From Cladosporium sp. IMV 00045 (Eukaryota > Ascomycota > Dothideomycetes > Cladosporiales > Cladosporiaceae), in the NCBI GenBank assembly GCA_001931905.2, contig MSJI02000897.1, positions 62,001-126,000 on the forward strand: a stretch of 64,000 nt of DNA. The letters are read 5' to 3'. The stretch's first letter is position 1. The number at the start of each line of letters is the position of its first letter. Below, piece by piece: positions 46,485 through 56,970 of this stretch. The notes under the pieces are model-generated. The model was not told the DNA's origin. It saw only the letters and a program-made list of their open reading frames with translations, and searched no databases. Made by a program: the position numbers and the translations under genes.

Positions 46485-48519
46485 GCACAAAACGACTGAT
46501 GATGGCTGGCAGTTGGCTGGCAAAGCGATGGCTAGATTGGCGACGTTCGTTGTGCTTCGGATTGGAAAAGTTGGTTGGGCCAGACATGCAGATGAGAAGT
46601 AGTCGTTTTCAACGATTTGCGGTCGATACGTCCTTTGCGGTCGGAAAGTCAATACTCAATCAATTATCAGCCCCTCTTTTGATCATCCTGGTGCTCCTCG
46701 CGAGACTTCCAAACCATTCCATCGTTCCTCTGCCTCTTTCTGACGATTAGGCGAGCCGTCAACACCTCCACGCGACTTTTGCCAATTGTAACGTTCAATA
46801 GTACCCCCCAAGCCATATCTGGCAACGTGCCAGCAGCTATACATAGTTTGATCAGTGAGACAAAACCCAGCAGCCTAGCGAAAGAGCCAGCTTTCAACGT
46901 TCACGTGGGCGGCGCGTGCCCCACCGTTATCGCGAGCTGGCGATGGAGAAACGGCACTCAAATATAGCAAGTATTATGATAACTAGGAGGACGATCTACC
47001 CACCCGCCCACGCTTGCTCGAAAGCGGGCAGGAGCCCGGGCTTCCAACGTCTCTCCCCCTCAGAACCGTTAGAGCGTATAACGCATAGGATGCTATAAGG
47101 CCCGGCAGAAGGTAGAAAGATATAGTACGAGGCGAGCTGCGCGGAGACGGTTGTTGTGCGGTTACGTCGACGCAGGAACGTAGCTTCTTTCTACGCCAAA
47201 CCTGACGCGCCACAGGAGTTCAAGTCTCAAACAAGCAAGGTGGCTTGTTGAGCTCCCACATTATTAAAGGCTCAAAGGATTCATCCTCCCGAAACGCGCC
47301 CGGTGGTCGATCAGCGTAGGAGTGAGATGGATGCTATACTTGCGGCGCTGGAGAGCTGTCAAATTTCAATGGAAGGAGGGAGATGTCTTTCGAGATGAGA
47401 TTGCATGCTGGGGGCCCTGATAATTCCTTGTACGATGGTTGTGGCAGCTAGAGTCTTCGAGAGAGTGTTTTTAACTAGGGCATGCCTCATGCCCTGAATG
47501 CCTAACTGAAGCCCCGGAGAGTAGCAGGCCAGACGGCCTATCAGAACAGTCCAGCTTCATTGTGGCCGCTGAACGGAGTCGCTCTCCGAGGCTTGTTTCA
47601 TTCGGTTGTTGAGGGTTTTCGCACCGGCTGTGAGCATGCGCGCCTGGTCTCCGGAACCGAAACTCATGCAGGAGCGGCGTGTGGTATAGCCCACAGAAGC
47701 TATAGAACGCGTTGTCGAGCGACAGTTTAAACTTCTTCCTGCGCAAGATCTGCCCCGCCTGGGAGTCGAAGAGGGCTGTTTCATGCACACTCTCTCGCCA
47801 GATCTGTCCGAATCTGGAAGGGGCTTATTTTCGTGTCGACATCACCGCCAGACTACGCAAGTCATGACGCAAAAGAAACCAACACACCAGAGGCGACATG
47901 GGTATCTAAAGTCCAGTCATGCTGCGCCGCTTTGATCGCCTCGCGAGTCGCGACATCCTTCCACCGGCCCGCAGGTCTCACCGCAGGCGGTCAACTTGCA
48001 AAGTCGAGATAGCGACGCCGTAAAGACCCTGGCCGTCAATCTACAAAACCTGACGGCCGCGGCGCGCAAAGGGCACTGGACGGGGCGTTGCAAGTGCCTG
48101 TTGTGCCTGTCGCGCCTTCGCGTGCCTCGCCAATGTGGGTCTGGGTTCTGGGGTGCAGTGGTGCATGGCAGTTTGACTCCATTCTTGGGCGATCCAGCGA
48201 CGGGGTTTCCTCTAGTGCTTGGGAACCGCATTTTTTTGATTGACAAGCGCATAATATGATGCTGCGTGCTAAGGGCCAAGGCGTTCCCTCGACCATCGTG
48301 TCCCCTGACATGCTGCATGGGCAGTGGGCGTCTCGAAGATCGGAGTAGTAGAAAGAAAAAGCGTGCCCCGTTTGCTCTGACCATGCGATGCTGACTTGGT
48401 TTCTTCCTTCCGGAATGCAGGAGTAGTGTGGCCCTTGCATGCAATCACTGTATCTTCTTCGCTCTGTCGTTGTCTGAGGAAGTCGTCTTGGAAGTTGCTG
48501 CTGCAGCAAGTCGTTCAGT
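46485..48519. other. intergenic stretch with possible decayed gene
   Basis: About 2 kb. Overlapping minus-strand frames at 47471-47790 have protein-like stretches in two frames and may be a frameshifted remnant, but no family could be named. The AT-poor, irregular sequence from 47000 to 47900 could include transposon debris; no terminal repeats were found. Confidence 0.35.
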
Positions 48520-50115
48520 ATGGCGGAGAATTTCGAAATGCCCCCAATGCCGGCGCCTGAGGACATGCCGCCGAACGAGAATGTCGGCGATGGCCTTCTT
48601 ATTATGACATGGGTCTTGCTGGGGGTATCGACGGTGTTTGTTGGCGGTCGCATCATGTCAAAGACGTTCGTCCTGCGTCGACTCCGATGGGACGACGCTT
48701 TCATGATATTGACTTGGGTGAGTAATAATTGCAGGAACACGCTGCGAACCTGAAGAACGCACGTTGCTAATGTTGGCCCAGGTGACTGCTATAGCATATT
48801 CAGCATGCTTACAACTATCATATCATCATGGACTTGGTCGACATTACTGTGAGTATCTCCATTCCATCAACGTCGACGTAAGATCGTTACTGACCACACC
48901 GTGCAGTCTACATCGAGATCTCCCACGCCCTGGACCTTATCAAATGGGCATTCATTTGTCAGATGTTCTGCATCCTCACTCCCATGTTTGGACGAATCTC
49001 TGTCAACCTCTACACGCTCGCTCTCCTCGGAAAATCGAAACCTCTCTTGAGGTACTCCCTCTGGGTTCTACTTTTCTTACAAACGGTCTTCAATGTCGTT
49101 ATTGCCTTCACCCTTCTAGGCGTATGCGGAACCGACATGCTCGTCATTGCAAAGTTGGTCGACCGATTAAAGATACAATACACCACGTTGCATGCTGACT
49201 GCTCTCAATAGCCCTAACACCACCTGCTACAGAGCATCTCCCTGGTCCCACTATGCGCAGTTCGTCGGAGGTAAGATCACATCTCACATCACATTCACAT
49301 ACCATCCTGACCTGATCCAGCATTCAACGCATTCACCGACGGCGCCCTCACACTCGCCCCTGTAGTCCTCATATCCGGCCTCAAAACAACATGGCGAGCC
49401 AAATTCGCCGCCTCCAGCCTTCTCGGCCTCAGCAGTCTAGCCATGGTCGCAGCCGTCTGGCGAACGGTCGAAGTCGACAAAATCTTCGCCGCCGACTGGG
49501 ACTTCACATGTAAGTCATGCCCATCAACAGCTATCCAATTCCTCAACGCGTCTCGCTCACATCTGACCCACAGACAACGCAATCCCCTACTTCTACGCCT
49601 CCTCCTTCGAACAAAGCATCATAATGATCATCGGCTGCATCCCCACGCTCGGTCCTCTATTCAACCACACGACCAACAACCGACGACGACGAAGCCGCCT
49701 GGCCCCCAACGCCGGCAACACCAAATCTTTCAAAGGAAGCACCATGTCCTCCACCTCCTCCACCGTCGCCGCCAACGCCAATGCCGACGTCACCAAGAAC
49801 CCCCTAACCACCACCTCAACACGCACCTCCTCCTCCTCTTCCGCGCAAATTCAGCGCAACCTCGCCGAAGCCCTCGGCATCCACATGCCCGGCCTGGGCA
49901 ACCACGTGACCATCAGCGCGGGCAAGGGCAACCGCAGCGGCAGCAGGGATAGCGAGATGCCGCTGTCGGACATGATCAAGACGACGATCAGCACGGACGT
50001 CAAGAGTGAGAGCGCGCCGGCGGGCATGGTGCCTTATGCGGGCGCGGGGGAGAGGGAGGAGGATGTCGAGAAGCTGTTTAGTATGCCCAAGGTGGATTCT
50101 AGGGAGGGCAAGTGA
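48520..50115 (+). CDS. Pth11-like seven-helix membrane receptor
   Basis: Six exons (48520-48717, 48782-48848, 48907-49153, 49212-49270, 49321-49509, 49574-50115) encode about 433 residues. The arrangement is that of the fungal rhodopsin-like Pth11 family without a CFEM domain: helix 1 MTWVLLGVSTVFVGGRI, RRLRWDDAFMILTW, the helix pair with WAFICQMFCILTPMFGRISVNLY, QFVGAFNAFTDGALTL, and YNAIPYFYASSFEQSIIMIIGCIPTLGPL before a long Ser/Thr-rich cytoplasmic tail (about 170 residues). Pth11-type proteins are thought to sense surface or nutrient cues; ligands are unknown. The third intron's donor (GTTGGT at 49154) is non-consensus and was chosen only because phase and protein sequence require it, so that junction is the least certain. 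Confidence 0.8.
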
Positions 50116-51123
50116 GGTTGGGCAAAGTTGTGGCGATGCGATTTTGAAGTTCTGGGAGTTCTGGAGTTTTCGGGTGGGAACACCACAGGACAGGACAGGA
50201 CCTGACTCAACCGGTCTGGCAGACGGCGCTGGATCACTTCTTCGAGTCTTTGGAAATGCTTTTTTGAGTGAGGGGTTGCCTTTTCTCACTTGTTTTTCTT
50301 TGCGTCAACTCTCTCTATCGTCCCGCTTACTTTCTCATCAGACTCCTGTTTCTCTCTTCTCTTCTCTTCTTCTCCCCTCGCTTTTCCAAACTGTATAACC
50401 CCCTTTCCTTTCCTTCCCTTCTTTTCTTTCTTTCTCACATCACGATCTGCACACGAGTTTTCTTTCTGGCCTAAAGACTCTTCGGAGCACATTCGCTTAC
50501 TTTCTGAAACGGAGAAACAGATACATGTATTTAGACTTTGATATTATTAGAATTTGTAACTTGCCTACATACACATACACACACAATCCATGGTTTCCCC
50601 GGAACAAACCAGCCCCAATCCTCCTTTTGCGCTTTCTCAACAGCTTTCCGATCCTCGAGGCCGCCACGCAGCATACACTCGTGGCATGAGGTATCCATCT
50701 TGTTATTGATATCACTGAAGTATAGGACGACCGGCATGCATTTTTGCCGTCTTTTTCTTCCATTCTTTGTAGCTTGCAGGTCGTAGTCTCATTGGCTCTT
50801 TTCGATCAAGATCTACTGACAGACTAAAAACCGATTGTTCGCTAACTTGGTCGCCTCCAAAGACGGAGGAAAGCCAACAGGACGCATAGCAGATAGTTGT
50901 TGCTTCAAATCGGCGAGCTTCATGACGTGTTGGTTGATATCTTCCAGAAAAGTACAGATCGCTTCCTTCCTTCAATGAACGCCGTTCCCCCACCCTTACC
51001 ACCACCACCACTACCACCCCATGACATGAACTTTATTAATCCAAACCATCTCATCCCAAATCACACGCCGAAAAAAATCAAAAGCATCCAACGCAACAAA
51101 AAAAGAAAAGAAAAAAAGGCCAC
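50116..51123. other. convergent intergenic region
   Basis: About 1 kb between the Pth11-like gene (+) and the GFA-family gene (-). It is rich in T/C runs and contains a short CA repeat near 50570. No gene is supported. Confidence 0.5.
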
Positions 51124-51841
51124 TCACACCAGTCCGCCCTCCCACGGCCCCTCCCCAAACCTCGCACCCCCCTTCTCATCCCGCAACATATCATAATACC
51201 CCAACCTGGTCCTACTCAACTCCACGCCCTCCTGCGGCTGATCGACCGTGCACAGATTGAGCGCAAAAAAAGGCCACATCCCCCCTTCGTAAGGAAACGC
51301 GCCTTCCATCCAGACGTGCGCGCCGCAGGTCGGGCAGAAATAGCGGTGCACGGTCTTGACGCGCGGGTTGTAGTCGGAGAGTTGGCTGGGGGAGGAGGGG
51401 GAATGGAGGGTGAAAGAGGTGGGGGGGAGGGGGAGGTTCGTGCTGCCTGTGAGGGGGAGATTGGTGGTGAGTTGGGACGGGAGGTGGGGTTTGAGGGAGT
51501 GGGTGGAAGGGTACGTACCGAGTTTCTGGCAGAAGGTGCAGTTGCAGCGCGTGGCGGTCAGGTTGCCTTCGGCGTTGAGGGTGACGGTGGCGGTGTAGCG
51601 GATGAAGCTGGGAGGTGATTGTTTAGTTGAACGAGGTGATTGGGGGGATGATTACATCATGCAGCGGCTGGGCGGGGAAAGGTGCGTGGTTCGTGATGTT
51701 AAGCATCCATAGGACGATTGAGCGATTGTTGACAACACTGACGTACCCGCAATGGCATCCTCCTTGGATGTCTCGCTGCTTGCCTTCTTGCTCTTGTTTT
51801 GGCTGATGGTCATGTTTTTCTTGAGGGTCAGAGGTGGACAT
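51124..51841 (-). CDS. GFA-family (CENP-V/GFA) zinc protein
   Basis: Three exons on the minus strand (51841-51747, 51607-51519, 51446-51124) encode about 168 residues. Zinc-ligand motifs of the glutathione-dependent formaldehyde-activating fold are all present: GGCHCGFIRY, CNCTFCQKLGS and YFCPTCGAHVW. The first intron is long (139 bases). The third exon start was set at the acceptor giving GSTNLPL; a later AG would break the frame. The N-terminal 28 residues are hydrophilic and Gln/Glu/Lys-rich. Most fungal members have no proven activity, and the formaldehyde-glutathione role is known only from a bacterial enzyme, so a function beyond zinc binding is not claimed. A GTGAGT sequence overlaps the stop codon, so a further exon cannot be fully excluded. 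Confidence 0.85.
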
Positions 51842-53679
51842 GGTGATACGGTGATGATTGTGGGATGTTTGTGAGATTGACAAACGATTATTTACGGTGT
51901 TATAAGCACAGCAGATGCCATCGAGTGCTAGATATCTCGCCGATCCTATCATACATATACCAAGCTGAAAGACAGCTGAAGTTGTGGCTTCACGCTGCGG
52001 GACAGGCAGGCTTAGGCAGCGGTTCCAATCGGAGACTTTTTCTTGTCTCTTGTCTTTTCGATTGGTCTGATTGGGAAGAATACAGGAAGACGGAGGGTTG
52101 TTGTGAAGAGTCAATTGTAATACATGTATATTGCCTTGAAGGTATCGATAACAGAATCCCTAGGCAAGTGCTTCAATGCAGGACATCTATCAGGTCGTCA
52201 AAGCACGTGTCAATGCATAGCCTATCGCCAACTCGAACCAGGCGCATAATTGAAGTAGGCAAGGCATCACATCACGCAATGCAAGGTAAGGTATTTGCCT
52301 TTCATCCGACCTACATCACCCAGGCAGACTCGTGCAACTCCATACAAACAAACATACGTCGTGCATGATGCATGTGGCTTTCCAACAAATCTCCGGCCGA
52401 TGTATCCTTCACGTTCCCTTTCAAGCGCGGACAACCGGGTGGATGGGTACAGCGATTCTCGTCCTTTGGACGTACAGTACCTGCGGCGCGTACCACCGTG
52501 GAGAGGGGGTTGCACAGAGGCAAGCCATCAATCTACCTAAGGTACCTAGGGGAAGGCCGGTCTGTCGGATGTAAGGGCATGGAGTGTTTGCTGGCATGGC
52601 GAGGCAGTATTGACGGCGCATGATTCGGCATCTGAAGGCAAGCATTACTTAGATCACACCGGATGTTTGTTATTTGCCCTCGCGAAGCCTCACACCATAT
52701 CTATGGAGAGGAGTGGATGAGTGGGACAGGACTGCAAATGCAACGTTGGAGAAGTGTGTGGTGGAGGTGGAGGAGGAGGAGGATGATGTACAGGCCGAGT
52801 TGCTCCGCCGACCGAGTGTCTGTAAGGTATCTCGGTATGTAGTGATCTGACGTATGCAGGGATCGGTCTTAAAAAGAGGGCAACATAGCCAGGGAGTAAT
52901 CAGGACCAAGGGAAAAAGGTAGATGTACATCCTCAAAACAAGGCTGGCCAGACGACGCCGCTGCTCACTTGCCGCATATCGCAATCCGGACGAGAATTGA
53001 AAGGCAAGGGCAGGAGCGATCCGGACGAGTCTATCTCTGCGGAGAGGCCGGTAAGACCGCATGGAATAATCATCTTGGGCTTAGTCAAGTCTTTTCGTGC
53101 CTTCTAGTCACCTTCTAGCCGGCTCTTCTCCCTCTTTAGAATTGGGCTAGCGAGGATTAGTGGCAGCCGGCAAGCGCGGCCCCGCTGATGCCGAGAGAGA
53201 AGGAAGGAAGAGGGAAGGAAAGGCCGGGGCAATTCTTGGTTGTCAGCAACACACACGCCTGCCTGTGCCTCTCTCTGCTTTTAACCGACACTGCGCCTTC
53301 TACCGCTCACTCTTCCCCTCTCCTGCCCTCACTCACTCACCCACTCACATACATACAATAATAAGGTACCTACCTGCTCTCACGCAGTCTCACTCCGACC
53401 AGTTCACATTCACTTCACCCATTCACTCACCAACAGCCCTTCTCGCCGTCACGCGCAATCTCCACACCCGCACCATTTCCACCTCCACACTCTAGCGCAT
53501 AAGCACGCGACCGCCCACCACACGACACACAACCACCACTGCCAGAGACAACCCACACCGGCTTCTGCGCCATTCTATAACACAAACACTTCTATACCCC
53601 GGCGCATCGTCACCTCGCGACTACTTCAACACCGCGACACTCCTCAATCAATACCATCCTCCCCTCTCCAACCGTCGCA
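51842..53679. other. long divergent intergenic region
   Basis: About 1.8 kb between the GFA gene (-) and the gene at 53680 (+). It includes GGA-rich and CT-rich stretches. The right 400 bases are A/C-rich and look like a promoter plus long leader. No gene is supported. Confidence 0.5.
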
Positions 53680-54152
53680 ATGTTCCCAGTCGAGTCTCTC
53701 CACCCCTGCTACACCGAAGAGCAGAGCGCGAAAAACGCTGCCAGGCGTGCCGCGCAGCAGGCGGCTCTCGCTCCGTCGGCCGCCACCTCTTGCGCCTCCA
53801 CTCCGACCCTCACCCCGTCCACCAGCGCTCCCCAGCACTCGCAAGGCCCGCAAGGCCCTTGCCCAAAGACCCTCACCACTGCCCTCCTCAACGGCCAGCA
53901 GAACGCCCATCGCTCTTCTGGCTTCTTCGGCAGCATCATCCAGAGCTTCTCGCGCACCAACTCCGGCACTGCTACACCGTGCTTGACTCGCACTGCCGCC
54001 ACCACCCCCGGCAAGGAGAAGACTCAGGCTGAGGTCGAGGCCATGATTGCCGAGCGCAAGAGGGATGCAGATATCGTAAGTGACCTTGACAATTCATGAT
54101 CCACCCCTTCACCTGCTGATCATCCTACTAGTGCGCCATGCCCTCTTGGTAA
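53680..54152 (+). CDS. small protein of unknown function
   Basis: Two exons (53680-54075 and 54132-54152) encode about 138 residues; the second exon adds only CAMPSW before the stop. Unspliced, the frame would end at 54099. The protein begins MFPVESLHPCYTEEQ, then has an Ala/Gln-rich helix, a Ser/Thr/Pro-rich middle, a segment SSGFFGSIIQSFSRTNSGTATP and a final charged helix KEKTQAEVEAMIAERKRDAD. No signal peptide or membrane segment is seen. I cannot name the family; the ordered N- and C-terminal blocks suggest it is a real, probably conserved gene. The tiny last exon is a plausible but not proven choice. Confidence 0.6.
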
Positions 54153-54763
54153 AAACCTTCATGTCAAACTTTTTCCACGACGACGATTTTTCACGACTTT
54201 CAACAACACGAATTGCTTCACGGTATCCTAGAGCGCGGCGTCGGTCTGGGTCTACAGCGATGTGCGATGTGCGATTAGCGAGCTCGGTGTCTGGTGTGTT
54301 AACAATACCCATCTGCCTACGGAGGTATAATATCGGATTGACTATGCTTTGAGCGAAGCAAGCGTGCGATGGATCAGCGAGATGGCGTTTTCTTTTTCTT
54401 ACGGTTTCGGAAAATTGGGACAATGGGTGCACAGCGAACATCCAGGTGAAAGAGCTCCACAGCCTCTAATAGCTCCTTTCTTATGAATAACTTCTGCCAG
54501 ACTCGATGTACTGGCTTTCGTCATCTCTTTCAATCACACACGTGCTTCAAGCAAGGGGTGGGGTTGTTCTTGAGGCCCCGGTATACATTCCATTGTCTAT
54601 TGCTGTCCAAGGGCTATTGATCATGGGAAGGATTCCATTGTCCTGCGCGCGTAAACAAGGCGATGTCATATCTGCCGAGCAGCACCAACCTCATATACCA
54701 TCCCGACTCGTTAAGCCATTCAGGATCGACATCTTCACCGATCATTCTGGACAGCCAGCAACC
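54153..54763. other. intergenic stretch
   Basis: About 600 bases before the oxidoreductase gene. The plus-strand frame of that gene stays open back to 54506, but the extra residues do not look like a targeting sequence or domain. Confidence 0.45.
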
Positions 54764-56311
54764 ATGGCCGACACAATGAAGCATGACAGCAGCGTTACAG
54801 CGCCATCTGTCGAAGGCAACGACGCCGAAGACGCTCCCCTCACTTCAAACGCGTCTGCAGCCGCCAAAACAGACAACTCTTTCCCAGCCGCCAATCCACC
54901 TCCTAAGGCGAGCCATGGACATACGTTCTCGAAATCCACCAATGCTGTCAATCAGACGCTCAACATTGTCGTCCTCGGCGCCTCCTTCGCCGGTCTATCC
55001 ATAGCTCACTCTTTCTTGGACGACACTCTACACCAACTGCGAACCACTTCCACTGCGCCCAACTACCGTCTCGTCCTTGTCTCTCCGTCAACGCACATCT
55101 ACTGGAACATCGGCGCACCTCGCGCTCTCGTCGCGCTGGGCCTGCTCAAGCAGGATGACCTGTTCATTCCCATCGAACCAGGCTTCCAACGCCACAAAGG
55201 CCTCCCATACACCATCATCCAAGGCCGCGCCGTCACCTGGGACAACAACGCGCACACCGTCGAAGTCGAGCTGTTGAGCCGCACGGCTGAAAAACGCTTC
55301 TCCAGCCTCACCACAACCAACAAGACCCCAAAACCCAAACCCTCCGACACCACCCCCACCATCCAAACAATCCCCTACCACGCCCTGATCCTCGCCACCG
55401 GTTCCTCCGCGCACTCCCCGCTCCTCTCCCTGCACGGCCCACACACCGACACCGTCGCCGCCCTAACCGGCATCCACGCCAAACTCGCGCGCGCAGAATC
55501 CATCCTCGTCTGCGGCGGGGGCACATCAGGCGTCGAAACCGCAGGCCAACTCGCCACCTACCTCAACTACAAACGCCACTGGCCCTTCCGGCGCCTCACC
55601 AAGTCCCCCAAAAAAATCACCCTCCTAACCGGCTCCGAGCGCTGCCTGCCCACCTTCCCCTCCAAACTAAGCGCCAAAGCCGAGCGCAAACTACGCGCCC
55701 TCGGCGTCTCAATCCGGCACAACGTCCGCGTCCTCCAAGCGCAGGAAGACACCTCCCCCACCTCGCCCACCGAGCAAACGACTCTCACGCTCGACGACGG
55801 CTCCACCCTGCTCGTCGACGCCTACATAGCCTGCACGGGCGTCAGCCCCAACGCAACCTACGCCCCTGCCCCCCTCCTCGACCCCTCCGGCTACATTCTC
55901 ACCAACCCGCTGACGTGCCGCGTCGACGCCGCCGGGCCCCGCGTCTACAGCCTAGGCGACGTCGCGTCGTACAGCCAGAACTACACTTTAGACGCGTACG
56001 CCGCCGTGCCCGTGGTTCAAGCCAACCTTTTGAGTGATCTGCTCGCGCACGAAATGCGCCTCGCGTCGCCTTATGGCGGGAATCAGGCTGCGATTGATGA
56101 ATTGAGGGACGTGGAGTACGTGCGCAGGGAGAAGGATAGTCAGCTCTGTCCTGTGACGAGGTATGGGGGTGTGGGGGTGCTTACGGGCTTGGGGCTGCCC
56201 GGGTGGGTGGTGCATGCGATGAAGGGGAGGGATTATGCGACGAGGAAGGTGGGGAGGGTTGTGGTTGATGGGGGGAATCCGTATGCGAGGCCGTTTGGGA
56301 GGTATGAATAG
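54764..56311 (+). CDS. AIF/AMID-like FAD-dependent NAD(P)H oxidoreductase
   Basis: A single exon encodes about 515 residues from the ATG at 54764, which sits in a good context (ACCATGG); an in-frame Met at 54506 would add 86 unlikely residues. After a 65-residue hydrophilic N-terminus, the FAD-binding Rossmann motif reads NIVVLGASFAGLSIAHSFL. A middle NAD(P)-binding motif reads SILVCGGGTSGVETAGQLA, ILATGSSAHS is the usual flavin-fold turn, and RVYSLGDVA is the second FAD-contact motif. This pattern fits the AIFM2/AMID-like group (type II NADH oxidoreductase fold). Likely roles are NADH:quinone reduction or redox stress. No mitochondrial presequence is evident. The C-terminal segment VGVLTGLGLPGWVVHAMKGR could contact membrane. 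Confidence 0.85.
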   Translation: MADTMKHDSSVTAPSVEGNDAEDAPLTSNASAAAKTDNSFPAANPPPKASHGHTFSKSTNAVNQTLNIVVLGASFAGLSIAHSFLDDTLHQLRTTSTAPNYRLVLVSPSTHIYWNIGAPRALVALGLLKQDDLFIPIEPGFQRHKGLPYTIIQGRAVTWDNNAHTVEVELLSRTAEKRFSSLTTTNKTPKPKPSDTTPTIQTIPYHALILATGSSAHSPLLSLHGPHTDTVAALTGIHAKLARAESILVCGGGTSGVETAGQLATYLNYKRHWPFRRLTKSPKKITLLTGSERCLPTFPSKLSAKAERKLRALGVSIRHNVRVLQAQEDTSPTSPTEQTTLTLDDGSTLLVDAYIACTGVSPNATYAPAPLLDPSGYILTNPLTCRVDAAGPRVYSLGDVASYSQNYTLDAYAAVPVVQANLLSDLLAHEMRLASPYGGNQAAIDELRDVEYVRREKDSQLCPVTRYGGVGVLTGLGLPGWVVHAMKGRDYATRKVGRVVVDGGNPYARPFGRYE

Positions 56312-56970
56312 AGAATCGTCTATTCTTTTCATTTTTGTTCTGTTCTTGGGTTGGAAATTAGAGAGGAGGGTTGGTTGAGGGTTTTTCTCTACTATGGCGT
56401 TCGTAGATTACATGAAGGAATATGAGGTTGAACGGGGTTTTTTATGTGGTTGGTTTGGATTAACAAATGCGTAGAGGTGAAGGTTGAGTGGTATTTTTTT
56501 TTCTATTCATTGGGAGGTTAGAGGCGTTGAATCTTGGGTTCCAAATCAGATATCATCTTAAGAGTAGTGAAGTTTCACCTTTAAGTGTTGCTCAGCCGAT
56601 ACATCGTGAAGTGAATTCAGAGAGGTAAGTGAAACTCAAAGAGATGCCTTGAATGCCTGAGGCTGTTCATCGGCGACCGCGCCTGCGACTGAACTTTGAG
56701 GAGCTTCATCTACAAACATGACATTGTCACTTTGGGATGCCTGTCGCTACCACTCAGCGTCTCTGAAACCATTCTGACACTTGATCTGAAGTCGCCCGGC
56801 CACTGCGATCCTACTTTGCTTCTCAATCCTGGTCTTCGCCAACTCATTCCGATTAGTCTGACCGGCTGTCACGACACGGCCCATTGCGACAACGCGCCGC
56901 TTTCATTCGCGTCGAGCGAGAAGAACAAGAACCCTGCACTAGCAGCCAGGTGCTGCAAGATACCACGACT
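56312..56970. other. intergenic stretch
   Basis: About 660 bases between two plus-strand genes, with a T-rich left part after the oxidoreductase stop. The TAF6 frame is open back to 56884, but a leader there is not protein-like. Confidence 0.5.

Noticed and set aside
22074..51841. Secondary-metabolite gene cluster
   Set aside because: No polyketide synthase, NRPS, terpene cyclase, P450 or cluster-type transcription factor is seen; two SDR genes and a transporter are not enough.
54506..54763. Upstream in-frame start for the FAD oxidoreductase
   Set aside because: The added 86 residues have no domain or targeting character, and the ATG at 54764 has a much better context.
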